Shown: positions 24,332 through 32,616 of the stretch, one piece after another
How positions within the stretch are numbered: the first letter of the stretch is position 1
How the letters are laid out: each line of letters opens with the position of its first letter
Source: Egicoccus sp. AB-alg6-2
GTDB taxonomy: Bacteria > Actinomycetota > Nitriliruptoria > Nitriliruptorales > Nitriliruptoraceae
Direction: 5' to 3'
NCBI RefSeq assembly: GCF_041821025.1
Contig: NZ_JBGUAY010000002.1
Span: 434,001 to 498,000, forward strand
DNA length: 64,000 nucleotides
Position numbers and translations under genes: made by a program
Notes under the pieces: model-generated
Told to the model about the DNA's origin: nothing
The model's database searches: none
The model's input: only the letters and a program-made list of their open reading frames with translations

Positions 24332-25416
24332 ACGACGCACCCACGGGTCAGCCGACACGGCGACCGCTTCCCGACCACCGGCCCCGCATCCCGGCCGACG
24401 CCCGCGCCTACGGCATCGGCATCCTCGGCTGTGGGGAGATCGCGAAGAAGGCGCATCTGCCCGCCTACGAGCAGCACGGCCTGCGGGTCGCCGGCGTGTG
24501 GAGTGCCACGGCCGCCTCGGCCGACGACGCGCGGCGCCGGTTTCCGGCGATCGAACGCGTCCACGCGACACCCGGGGACCTGCTCGCCGACCCGCAGGTC
24601 CGGGTGGTCGACCTCGCCACCCGTCCCGAGCACCGCCTGCGCTGGCTGCGGGCCGCGGTGGAGGCGGGCAAGCACGTCCTGGCACAGAAGCCGCTGACCA
24701 CCGACCTGGGCGCGCTCGAGCCGATCCTCGACCTCGCCGACGCGCAGGGGGTCGTCGTCGCCGTCAACCAGAACGCCCGGTGGGCGCCGGTGTGGCGGCT
24801 GGCGACCCTGTTGGTGCGCGACGGTGCGATCGGGGACGTGGTCGGGGTGACCCACCTGCACGACAAGCCGCTCCCGCCGATCGCGGGCACGCACTTCGAC
24901 GACCTGCCGCACATGCTGATCGTCGACTACCTGATGCACTGGATCGACATCACCCGGTGCTGGCTCGAAGGCAAGGACGTCGAGGTGGTCCAGGCCTCCG
25001 ACCACCGCGTCCCCGGTCAGCCGGCCGACGCCCGCAACCCCTGGGCGGCGGCCATCTCGTTGCGCTGCGCCGACGGCGCCAGTGCGTGGCTGCGCGTCGT
25101 CGGGGACGCGCATGCCACGACACCCGGGTGTCCGTTCTGGATCCACGGCACGGCCGGCACGATCCGCGGCCGCATCCTCGGCGACGACCACCTCGAACTC
25201 GACCGCGACGGCGAGGTGCGACGTCTCGTCCCGGACGGTGCGTGGTTCGTGGACGGCTTCGCGGGCGCGATGGGCGAACTACTGTCCGCACTCGACGAGG
25301 GTCGACCACCCGAGCACGCCGCGCGCCACAACGTCGCGTCGCTGCGGCTGATGTTGGCGGCCCGCGCCTCGGCCGAGCAGGATGGCGCACCCGTCGGACC
25401 GGCCGTGCCGTTGTAG
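24328..25416 (+). CDS. Gfo/Idh/MocA family oxidoreductase
   Basis: 362 aa NAD(P)-dependent dehydrogenase. After a Pro-rich leader of about 28 residues, the Rossmann motif GILGCGEIAKKAHLPAY appears, then the QKPLTT form of the EKP motif and a substrate domain with DYLMHWIDITRCWL (His candidate catalytic). The ATG overlaps the MDR stop by 4 bp. It is the third of four members of this family in the window, and the family is known for sugar oxidation and for NAD-dependent glycosidases. Here it may act on the sugars freed by the hydrolases upstream, together with the AGE isomerase. Confidence 0.9.
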   Translation: MNDAPTGQPTRRPLPDHRPRIPADARAYGIGILGCGEIAKKAHLPAYEQHGLRVAGVWSATAASADDARRRFPAIERVHATPGDLLADPQVRVVDLATRPEHRLRWLRAAVEAGKHVLAQKPLTTDLGALEPILDLADAQGVVVAVNQNARWAPVWRLATLLVRDGAIGDVVGVTHLHDKPLPPIAGTHFDDLPHMLIVDYLMHWIDITRCWLEGKDVEVVQASDHRVPGQPADARNPWAAAISLRCADGASAWLRVVGDAHATTPGCPFWIHGTAGTIRGRILGDDHLELDRDGEVRRLVPDGAWFVDGFAGAMGELLSALDEGRPPEHAARHNVASLRLMLAARASAEQDGAPVGPAVPL

Positions 25417-25433
25417 CAGTCGAGGGAGAGCGC

Positions 25434-26669
25434 ATGAGCGCATGGAATGGGGCATACGACGCCGCCTGGTTGCAGGCGGAGGCCGAGCGCCTGCTGCGCT
25501 TCGGAACCGTAGGGCGGCATCCCGCCGGCGGTTTCGCGTGGCTCCGCGACGACGGCACCGCCGACACCGACCGCGACGTCGAGTTGTGGATCACCTGCCG
25601 GATGACCCACGTCTACGCACTGGGGCACCTGCTCGGCTTCGAGGGGGCCTCGGCGCTGGTCGACCACGGACTCGAGGCGCTCAACGGGCGCCTGCACGAC
25701 ACCGCCAACGGCGGCTGGTTCGCGTCGGTCGACACCAATGGCCCCACGGCGCCGACCAAGGGCGCCTACGAGCACGCCTTCGTGCTGCTGGCGGCGACCT
25801 CGGCCGTCGTCGCCGACCGTCCGGGCGGTCAGCAGCTGCTCGACAACGCCCTCGAGGTCCAGGAACGCCACTTCTGGGACGAGGAGGACGGCGCGGTCGT
25901 CGACGTGTTCCTCGACCCCGCGTTCGGTGAGCTCGAGCCCTACCGCGGCGCCAACGCCAACATGCACACCGTCGAGGCCTACCTCGCGGCCGCGGACGTG
26001 ACCGGCGACCGGGTCTGGCTGGAGCGTGCCGACCGGATCGTGCACCGCTTCGTCCACGCCGGCGCCGGCGGGCACGGCTGGCGGCTGCCGGAACACTTCG
26101 ACGGGCAGTGGCGCCCGATGCTGTCGTACAACCGCGACCAGCCGAGCCACCCGTTCCGCCCGTACGGCGCCACCGTCGGCCACGCCTTCGAGTGGGCCCG
26201 GCTGGCGCTGCACCTCGAAGCAGCCCTCGACGGCGTGCACTCGCAGCTGCGCAGCGACGCCGCGTCGCTGTTCGAGCGCGCGGTCGACGACGGCTGGGCC
26301 GTCGACGGGTCCCCGGGGTTCGTCTACACCACCGACTGGGACGGCGAACCGGTCGTGCGCAACCGGCTCCACTGGGTCGTCACCGAGGCCACCAACGCGG
26401 CCGCCGCGCTGTACCGGGCGACCGGCGTGGAGGACTACGCCGCGTCGTACCGGGCGTGGTGGTCCTACGCCGACGACCACCTGCTCGACCGCGATGCCGG
26501 GTCGTGGCGGCACGAGCTCGACCCCGACAACCGCCCGGCCGCCAGCGTCTGGGCCGGCAAGCCCGACCTCTACCACGCGCTCCAGGCGACCCTGATCCCG
26601 CGCCTGCCGTTGGCCCCGTCGCTGGCCAGCGCCCTCGCGGCCGGCCACCTCGACGCCTCGACGGGCTAG
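25434..26669 (+). CDS. AGE-family sugar isomerase/epimerase (mannose isomerase/YihS-like)
   Basis: 411 aa N-acylglucosamine 2-epimerase-family (alpha/alpha)6 barrel. Landmarks: RMTHVYALG, YEHAFVLLA, NANMHTVEAYLAA (His), GHAFEWARLALHL (catalytic His region), SWRHELDP (second catalytic His region) and GKPDLYHALQA near the C-terminus. The last two features fit the aldose-ketose isomerase branch (mannose isomerase, YihS) better than cellobiose epimerase. GAGGGAGAG precedes the ATG. It ends the operon and overlaps the convergent gene by 4 bp. It would convert a released aldose such as mannose to a ketose for glycolysis (inference). Confidence 0.85.
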   Translation: MSAWNGAYDAAWLQAEAERLLRFGTVGRHPAGGFAWLRDDGTADTDRDVELWITCRMTHVYALGHLLGFEGASALVDHGLEALNGRLHDTANGGWFASVDTNGPTAPTKGAYEHAFVLLAATSAVVADRPGGQQLLDNALEVQERHFWDEEDGAVVDVFLDPAFGELEPYRGANANMHTVEAYLAAADVTGDRVWLERADRIVHRFVHAGAGGHGWRLPEHFDGQWRPMLSYNRDQPSHPFRPYGATVGHAFEWARLALHLEAALDGVHSQLRSDAASLFERAVDDGWAVDGSPGFVYTTDWDGEPVVRNRLHWVVTEATNAAAALYRATGVEDYAASYRAWWSYADDHLLDRDAGSWRHELDPDNRPAASVWAGKPDLYHALQATLIPRLPLAPSLASALAAGHLDASTG

Positions 26670-27118
26670 TTGCCGGCGACGCCGACCGGAACCGGCGCCG
26701 CCGCCACCTGCAGCAGGGGCCGTCCGGTGTCGATGAGCGTCCCCGGCTCGTCGTCGGACGGTGCGACGGTGACCGGCGCCTGCCGGAACAGCTGGACCGG
26801 GATGCGGTCGCTGCCGGCCGCGAGATGGGCGGCGAGGACGTGGTGGCCCTTGAGCACGTACAGGCGCCGGTCGTGCAACAGCGACACGTACGAGGCTTCC
26901 AGCGGGTGCACCGTGCGGCGGGTGTGCCAACGGACCCGCTCCGGGTCGATGTCGGCGTTTCGGACGAACACCTCGAGGCCGTAGCGGGGGACGGACACGC
27001 GCACGCCGTTGGTCACCCACGCGCCCGTCGGCCAGCGCTCCGGCTCGACGACGTGGATGCGTCCGGGTAGGTAGTCGGGCAGCGCGGAGGGCAGCTGCTC
27101 CGGGACGTGCAGGTTCAC
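26666..27118 (-). CDS. Hypothetical protein with ParB/sulfiredoxin-like motif
   Basis: 150 aa, not recognised with confidence. The GTG at 27118 follows GAGGAAC by about 4 nt; a longer frame to 27247 overlaps the upstream gene and looks like out-of-frame coding. Residues about 97-122 read VLKGHHVLAAHLAAGSDRIPV, which resembles the ParB-like nuclease motif (GHHRLAA...IPV), with WHTRRTVHPLEA just before. It lies 26 bp downstream of the EAL/GGDEF gene on the same strand and is probably co-transcribed with it. Function unknown. Confidence 0.6.
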   Translation of the reverse strand: MNLHVPEQLPSALPDYLPGRIHVVEPERWPTGAWVTNGVRVSVPRYGLEVFVRNADIDPERVRWHTRRTVHPLEASYVSLLHDRRLYVLKGHHVLAAHLAAGSDRIPVQLFRQAPVTVAPSDDEPGTLIDTGRPLLQVAAAPVPVGVAGN

Positions 27119-27144
27119 GGGTGTTCCTCGAAGGGCCGTCGGCG

Positions 27145-30123
27145 CTAGGAGGCGCAGCGCACGCGTCGTTGCAGGGTACGCGATGCCAGCGCCTCGACGA
27201 GCGGCACCACCTCCTGCATCGGCCGGCTGTCCTCGTCGCCGTAGCACTCGAGCAGCCAGCGGGTGCCGTCCGGCATGGTCTCGGTCAGGCCGACGACGTA
27301 GCGGAAGCCGTCGGCCTCGAGGACGGCGACCTCCTGGGGGTCGGCCGCCGGGTCGTCGCTGCTGACCGCGAAGCCCTGTCCGTCCACGAACGCGGCGGCC
27401 GTGATCGGGAAGTCGTCGATGGTGTACTGCTCGTCGGGCTCGGGCGGGGCCAGCGGCGCCCGCGGACGCCGGCGGCGGAGGTGGGTGTCGTGGATCGTCA
27501 GGACCGAGGAGTCGGGCTGGGCGACACTGAGCGTCCAGCGGTTGAGATCGAACAGGTTGAGTGCCACCTCGCCGACGAGCTGCAGGCCGGGCACCGCCGG
27601 GCCGCGTTCGGCGAGCGCCCGGCTCCAGCGCCCCAGGGAAGCGTCGACCGAGCGGCCGGGCCGCTCGCTTCGCACACGCTGGTCCGGTGTCGGGTCGTCG
27701 TGGAGCAGCCTGGACGGGATCGGGCGGTCGTCGGCGCCGTCGTCGAACACGACGGCGACCCCCGACGCCTTGGCGCGGTACTGCGCGGCATCGGCGCGCG
27801 CCAGCAGGTCCGTGAACGAGTGGTCGTCCGATCGCGCGGCCGCCACGCCGACCGACACCTGCGGCTGCCGGGTGGGGGCGGCGCGCAGGAGCTCGAAGAA
27901 GCGCTCGACCATCCGTAGCGCGTCGTCCGCGTCGCCAGCGAGGACGACGCAGAACTCGTCGCCGCCCAGCCGCGCCGCCAGCGCCTCGGACTGCGTCACC
28001 GCCACGCGGTTGAGCGCGTCGGCGACCGTGATCAGCAGCTCGTCACCGGCGGCGTGGCCGTAGACGTCGTTGATCTCCTTGAGGCCGTTGACGTCGAGCA
28101 TGACCGCGGTGACGTGGCCGGTGTCGCTGCGGGCCAGCTGCGATGCGGCGAAGTCCTCGAGGCGCCGGCGGTTGGCCAGACGCGTCAGCGGGTCCTCGCC
28201 CGCCAGCCGAGACAGGTTGCCGAGGTGCTCGGCGCGGGCGATCGCGAAGCCGATGAAGCCCGCGACGGCACTGACGTAGGGGATGTCGGCCGAGGTGAAG
28301 GGCGGGGAGCTCTCCGCCGTCGTGGCGTACAACTCGCCCCAGACGGTGCCCTCCACCACGATCGGCACGCCGGCGGCCGAACCCTTGCGCAGCCGCCGCA
28401 GGATGTCGCGCTCGCCGGGTTCGGTGGTGGGGTCGTCGACGGCGGTGAGCAGTACCCGTCGTTCGAGCACGAGCCGGGACGAGGCCGGCAGCTCCTTGAG
28501 CGAGTAGTGCTCGGCCGTCGGCCGGCGTTCCTCGTCGGGGCCGAGCCAGCCGACGTTGACGACGGTGCGCAGTTCCGCCGCCTCGCGGTCCCAGCGGGAG
28601 ATCGACAGCGACGCCGCCCCCATCGCGCCCAGGGCAGCGTCGGCCGCGATCTCGAGCACGTCCGCCAACTCGCCGTCGGAGCCGATGGCGCGGGCGACAC
28701 CGACGAGTCCGCGCAGCCGTTCGGCCGCGTCGTCGCGGCCACGGACCCGTTGTTCGAACTCCCGGACGACGGGGAGCGGCGGCGGGGAGGTCGCCGGCTC
28801 GTGCCACCAGGCATCGAGGCGCTCCAGCAGGTGCCCGCGGAGCGCGACGTCGTCGAGCACGTCGTCGAGCGCGTCCTCGAGCGGGCGCCCGACGCGGCGT
28901 GCGACCGCGAGGCGGGCCACGGCGGCGGCGACCGCGCCGGGATGGACGTCGACGGCCAACCGCGGCGCCTGCGACAGGGCTTCCTCGAGCTCCCGCCAGG
29001 CGGGTACCGCGTGCATCGTGCGCAGCACCTGGAGCAGGTCACCGGTGCCGACCAGCGCCGCGAGCAGGCCGATGACGTCGACGCGCGCGCGCGTCAGCGA
29101 CAGCGCGAACCCGACGATCCGGGCGGCCTCGACCGCGTCGGCCCGCAGAGACCCCGGGCGGGGGTCGCCCGCCACCACGGCCACCGCGATGATCGCGGCC
29201 AGGTCGAGTGCCTGGGCCCCGATCAGGCTGGCCGCCGGCTCGACGGCGGACTCCTGGTGTCCGGCCACGTAGTCGCGCAGCTCGGCGTCGCCGCTCGCCG
29301 GGGCGTAGAGGTGGCCCTGACCCAGTTCGCAGCCCCACTCCCGAAGCAGCACGACCTGTTCGCGGTGCTCGATGCCCTCGGCCACGACGTCCAGGCCGAG
29401 GGAGGTGCCGAGGCCGATCGCCGCCTGCACCACCAGCGCCCGCCCGCGGGCCGGTCCGCTGGTGGTGCCCACGGCCGCGACGAACGAGCGGTCCAGCTTG
29501 AGCATCGTGAACGGAGCCGAGGCGAGCAGGTCCAGGGTCGCGAACCCGGTGCCGAAGTCGTCCAGCGCGATCCCCACGCCGAGGTCGGCCAGCGCGTGCA
29601 GTTGCGAGCCGTCGCTCAAGTGGTCGAACGCCGCCGTCTCCGTGACCTCGACGACCAGGCAGCCGGCGGGGAGCGCCGTCGCGGCCAGCGTGCGTCGCAC
29701 CAGCTCGACGAACGCGCGGGAGCCGAGTTGGAGCGGCGAGACGTTGACGTGCAGCCGCAACGCGGCCAGTTCGGGTTGCCGCCGCCAGGCGGCGAGCTGC
29801 GCGCAGGCGCGCACGAGCACGTCGGTGCCCAGGGCCTGGATCAGCCCGGACCGCTCCGCGACGCGCACGATGCCGCTGGCGGCGGCCAGCGGCGGGTCGA
29901 GCGGGCCGGACAGTCGCACCAGCGCCTCGACCGCCACGGCGCGCCCGCAGGACAGATCGACGACGGGCTGGTAGACGACCTGCAGCCGGCCCTCGTCGAT
30001 CGCGTCCGCGAGCAGCAGCGCCTCCGGGTCGGCGTGGGTGCCGTGGTCACGGCGCCAGTCGCGGGTGGCGAACGGCACGGCGGAGCGCAGCTCGCGCGGG
30101 ACCGGCGCCTCGCGCCGGTCCAT
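27145..30123 (-). CDS. c-di-GMP signalling protein: EAL, HD-like helical region, GAF, GGDEF, C-terminal GAF-like
   Basis: 992 aa, no obvious membrane helix. EAL phosphodiesterase domain at about 45-285: EALVRL (66-71), NVSPLQL, VTETAAF, LDDFGTGF (187-194), KLDRSF and VAEGIE. A helical segment at about 305-440 resembles a degenerate HD-GYP domain without HD residues. GAF-like domain at about 465-630. GGDEF cyclase domain at about 640-770 with intact GGDEF (720-724). A further GAF-like domain at about 800-992. The start ATG 30123 was chosen because the longer frame to 30342 crosses the kaiC promoter region. The EAL-before-GGDEF order is reversed from the common one. Divergent from kaiC. Confidence 0.9.
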   Translation of the reverse strand: MDRREAPVPRELRSAVPFATRDWRRDHGTHADPEALLLADAIDEGRLQVVYQPVVDLSCGRAVAVEALVRLSGPLDPPLAAASGIVRVAERSGLIQALGTDVLVRACAQLAAWRRQPELAALRLHVNVSPLQLGSRAFVELVRRTLAATALPAGCLVVEVTETAAFDHLSDGSQLHALADLGVGIALDDFGTGFATLDLLASAPFTMLKLDRSFVAAVGTTSGPARGRALVVQAAIGLGTSLGLDVVAEGIEHREQVVLLREWGCELGQGHLYAPASGDAELRDYVAGHQESAVEPAASLIGAQALDLAAIIAVAVVAGDPRPGSLRADAVEAARIVGFALSLTRARVDVIGLLAALVGTGDLLQVLRTMHAVPAWRELEEALSQAPRLAVDVHPGAVAAAVARLAVARRVGRPLEDALDDVLDDVALRGHLLERLDAWWHEPATSPPPLPVVREFEQRVRGRDDAAERLRGLVGVARAIGSDGELADVLEIAADAALGAMGAASLSISRWDREAAELRTVVNVGWLGPDEERRPTAEHYSLKELPASSRLVLERRVLLTAVDDPTTEPGERDILRRLRKGSAAGVPIVVEGTVWGELYATTAESSPPFTSADIPYVSAVAGFIGFAIARAEHLGNLSRLAGEDPLTRLANRRRLEDFAASQLARSDTGHVTAVMLDVNGLKEINDVYGHAAGDELLITVADALNRVAVTQSEALAARLGGDEFCVVLAGDADDALRMVERFFELLRAAPTRQPQVSVGVAAARSDDHSFTDLLARADAAQYRAKASGVAVVFDDGADDRPIPSRLLHDDPTPDQRVRSERPGRSVDASLGRWSRALAERGPAVPGLQLVGEVALNLFDLNRWTLSVAQPDSSVLTIHDTHLRRRRPRAPLAPPEPDEQYTIDDFPITAAAFVDGQGFAVSSDDPAADPQEVAVLEADGFRYVVGLTETMPDGTRWLLECYGDEDSRPMQEVVPLVEALASRTLQRRVRCAS

Positions 30124-30335
30124 CGTCGTTTCGCTTCTCACGCCATCGCACCTCGGGGCACTCGCGCTCCCGTCGGCCGGAGCGGGCGCGGGTCGAGTGG
30201 TTGCGCGCGCAGGTACGGACGGACACCTCGGTGGCCCGATCCGGGCGCACCGCTGTCCGTCTAGGCTGTCGGGCGGCGACCGGAGCCGCATGCGAGAGCC
30301 GCCCGGGCTGACGCGGTCACCTCGATGGGTGTGCC

Positions 30336-31838
30336 ATGTCAATCACCCCGGTCCGCAAGGTTCCCACGGGGATCCCGGGCTTCGACGCGATGGCCCACGG
30401 TGGCCTGCCGGAGGGCCGGACGACGCTCGTCGCCGGGTCGGCCGGCTCGGCGAAGACGTTGTTCGCGTCCCAGTACCTGGCGGGCGGCATCACCGAGTTC
30501 GACCAGTCCGGTGTCTTCGTCACCTTCGAGGAGACGCCGCTCGACCTGCGCCGCAACCTGATCTCGCTCGGCTGGGACGTCGAAGCGTGGGAGCAGGCGG
30601 GCAAGTGGCGGTTCGTGGACGCCTCGCCCGATCCCGAGCACGAGCTCACGTTGGCCGGGTCGTGGGACTTCGGGGCGTTGATGGCCAGGATCACCCGCGC
30701 CGTGGAAGCCGTCGGCGCCACCCGTGTCGTGGTGGACTCCCTCGGCGCGGTCTTCAGCGAGTTCTCCGACGGCGGTCGCGTGCGCCGCGAACTGCGGCGC
30801 CTCGTCCGCGCCCTGCGCGACCTCGACGTCACCTCGGTCATGACGGTCGAGCGCACGACCGAGTATGGCGACGTCAGCCGTTGGGGGGTCGAGGAGTTCG
30901 TCGCCGAGGACGTCGTACTGCTGCGCAACATCCTCGAGGACGAGGCCGCGCGCCGGACCATGCAGATCCTGAAGTTCCGCGGCACGACCCACCGCAAGGG
31001 CGAGTTCCCGTTCGCGATCATCAACGACCGTGGCATCGTGGCGCTCCCGCTGGCCGACTCGGCGCTGACGAGCCTGCGGTCGCGGGCCGACCGGATCGAC
31101 TCCGGCAACGACGTCCTCGACGACATGTGTGGCGGCGGTCCGTTCCGTGACTCCATCAGCCTGGTGTCGGGCGCGACGGGTACGGGCAAGACGCTGACGG
31201 TCACGGAGTTCATGAAGGGCGGGGCTCGAAACGGCGAGCGCTGCCTGCTGTTCGCGTTCGAGGAGAGCCGGGCCCAGCTGATCCGCAACGCCCGCGGTTG
31301 GGGGGTCGACTACGAGCAGATGGAGCGCGACGGGCTGCTGAGGATCGTCGCCGCCTATCCCGAGACCGCCTCGCTCGAGGAGCACCTGGTCGCCGTCACC
31401 GACGCGGTGCGCGACTTCGACCCGCAGCGGTTCGCGCTGGACTCGCTGTCGGCGCTCGAGCGGGCATCGACCCCGCGGGGGTTCCGCCATTTCGTGATCG
31501 GCATCACCTCGATGCTCAAGGAACGCCAGGTCACCGGGCTGTACACGGCGACCACGCCCAGTCTCACCGGGGGCGCGTCGGTCACGGAGTCGCACATCTC
31601 GACCCTGACCGACGCCATCATCCTGCTGCGCTACGTCGAGATCCACGGGGAGGTGAAACGCGCCATCTCGGTGCTCAAGATGCGGGGGTCCGCGCACGAC
31701 CGCGACATCCGCGAGATCACCATCGACGGCACCGGCATGCACATCGGTGAGGCGTTGCGCAACATCTCGGGCGTGCTCGCCGGTGCGCCACGTCAGCTCG
31801 GCCCCGACGAGGTCGAGGTCATCGGCACGAGTGCCTGA
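30336..31838 (+). CDS. kaiC: KaiC-family circadian clock/RecA-like ATPase with two domains
   Basis: 500 aa, tandem KaiC domains as in the cyanobacterial clock protein. CI: Walker A GSAGSAKT (34-41), catalytic Glu pair 65-66 (FEET). CII: Walker A GATGTGKT (279-286), Glu pair 309-310 (FEES). The autophosphorylation site is conserved: ESHIST with Ser422-Thr423, corresponding to Ser431-Thr432 of Synechococcus KaiC, plus Thr417 (Thr426). KMRGSAHD follows as in the family. The length is slightly below the 519 of Synechococcus. kaiB follows 50 bp downstream, and a kinase/receiver pair converges on it. No kaiA is present in the window. Oscillator function is not proven; a timer or stress role is possible. 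Confidence 0.93.
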   Translation: MSITPVRKVPTGIPGFDAMAHGGLPEGRTTLVAGSAGSAKTLFASQYLAGGITEFDQSGVFVTFEETPLDLRRNLISLGWDVEAWEQAGKWRFVDASPDPEHELTLAGSWDFGALMARITRAVEAVGATRVVVDSLGAVFSEFSDGGRVRRELRRLVRALRDLDVTSVMTVERTTEYGDVSRWGVEEFVAEDVVLLRNILEDEAARRTMQILKFRGTTHRKGEFPFAIINDRGIVALPLADSALTSLRSRADRIDSGNDVLDDMCGGGPFRDSISLVSGATGTGKTLTVTEFMKGGARNGERCLLFAFEESRAQLIRNARGWGVDYEQMERDGLLRIVAAYPETASLEEHLVAVTDAVRDFDPQRFALDSLSALERASTPRGFRHFVIGITSMLKERQVTGLYTATTPSLTGGASVTESHISTLTDAIILLRYVEIHGEVKRAISVLKMRGSAHDRDIREITIDGTGMHIGEALRNISGVLAGAPRQLGPDEVEVIGTSA

Positions 31839-31888
31839 GCCACCACGGGTACCGAGTCACTGGATATCACGACGGACGGGAGGTGAGG

Positions 31889-32215
31889 GTGGACCGACCG
31901 GATCAGCTCCGACTCCAGCTGCGGTTGTACGTCCACGGCGACGCCCCCGAGACCGCGGCCGTGGAGCGCAACCTGCACGAGGTGTTCGCCTCGATCGGCC
32001 TGGACTACGACGTCGAGATCCTCGACGTGCGTGCGCACGCCGACGAGGCCGAGGCGGACAAGATTCTGCTGACCCCGACCCTGATCCGGTTGACACCCCC
32101 GCAGCTGCGTGTGGCCGGTGACCTGGCCGACGTCGAAACCGCGCTCGACGGGCTCGGCTTGCGCATCTGGTCCCAGCGGGCACGCGCACGACCGATGGCC
32201 GACAACGAGGGCTGA
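31889..32215 (+). CDS. kaiB: KaiB-family protein
   Basis: 108 aa thioredoxin-like KaiB fold. The family pattern is clear: LRLYVHGDAPE near the N-terminus, ERNLHEVF, VEILDVRAHADEAEADKIL, TPTLIRLTPPQLR and AGDLADVETALDGLGL. GTG 31889 was chosen because GGAGG ends 5 nt before it; GTG 31883 would overlap that site. It is downstream of kaiC in the same direction. In cyanobacteria KaiB binds phosphorylated KaiC and redirects the output kinases; the same role with the neighbouring kinase is inferred. Its end is 8 bp from the convergent receiver gene. Confidence 0.9.
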   Translation: MDRPDQLRLQLRLYVHGDAPETAAVERNLHEVFASIGLDYDVEILDVRAHADEAEADKILLTPTLIRLTPPQLRVAGDLADVETALDGLGLRIWSQRARARPMADNEG

Positions 32216-32223
32216 CGGCCCGC

Positions 32224-32616
32224 TCAGGCGCGGCGGCTGGCCACGGCCTGGGCGATCGCGTCGTACAGGTCGGTGTCGGTGTAGGGCTTGGGCAGGAACG
32301 CGGTGTGCGCCGTGGGGTCGACCAGGTGTTCGGCGACCTCGCTCTGGTCGAAGCCACTGAAGAACACGATCGGCAGCCGGGGCGCGGCCGCCCGCATGCG
32401 CGGGAACGCCTCGTGTCCGGTCATCACGGGCATCATCACGTCGAGGAGCACGACGTCGAGGGCGTCCGCCTGCTCGGTGACGCGTTCCACCGCCTCGCGT
32501 CCGTTGGTGGCCTGCACCACCTCGTAGCCGGCCTTGCGGAGTAGGAGGGCGGTGACCTGGCGCACCATGGCGTCGTCGTCGACGACGAGAACCGTCCCCT
32601 CCGTCGCGGTCGTCAT
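32224..32616 (-). CDS. Stand-alone response regulator receiver protein
   Basis: 130 aa CheY-like receiver without output domain. Acidic pocket Asp13-15 (VVDDD), phospho-acceptor Asp59 (LLDVMMP) and conserved Lys110 (FLPKPY). Its ATG overlaps the stop of the histidine kinase gene (ATGA), so the two are translationally coupled and form a cognate pair. It converges with kaiB with an 8-bp gap. Such single-domain regulators act through protein contacts or phosphorelay. Confidence 0.93.
   Translation of the reverse strand: MTTATEGTVLVVDDDAMVRQVTALLLRKAGYEVVQATNGREAVERVTEQADALDVVLLDVMMPVMTGHEAFPRMRAAAPRLPIVFFSGFDQSEVAEHLVDPTAHTAFLPKPYTDTDLYDAIAQAVASRRA

Noticed and set aside
24328-26669. Sulfoquinovose catabolism from the YihS-like isomerase and dehydrogenases
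   Set aside because: No GH31 sulfoquinovosidase, sulfo-sugar kinase, aldolase or sulfolactaldehyde enzyme is nearby. The isomerase fits mannose-type substrates equally well.
30124-30342. N-terminal extension of the EAL/GGDEF protein
   Set aside because: The extension would overlap the kaiC start and reads as Arg/Pro/Ser-rich out-of-frame sequence; the ATG at 30123 precedes the first folded domain.
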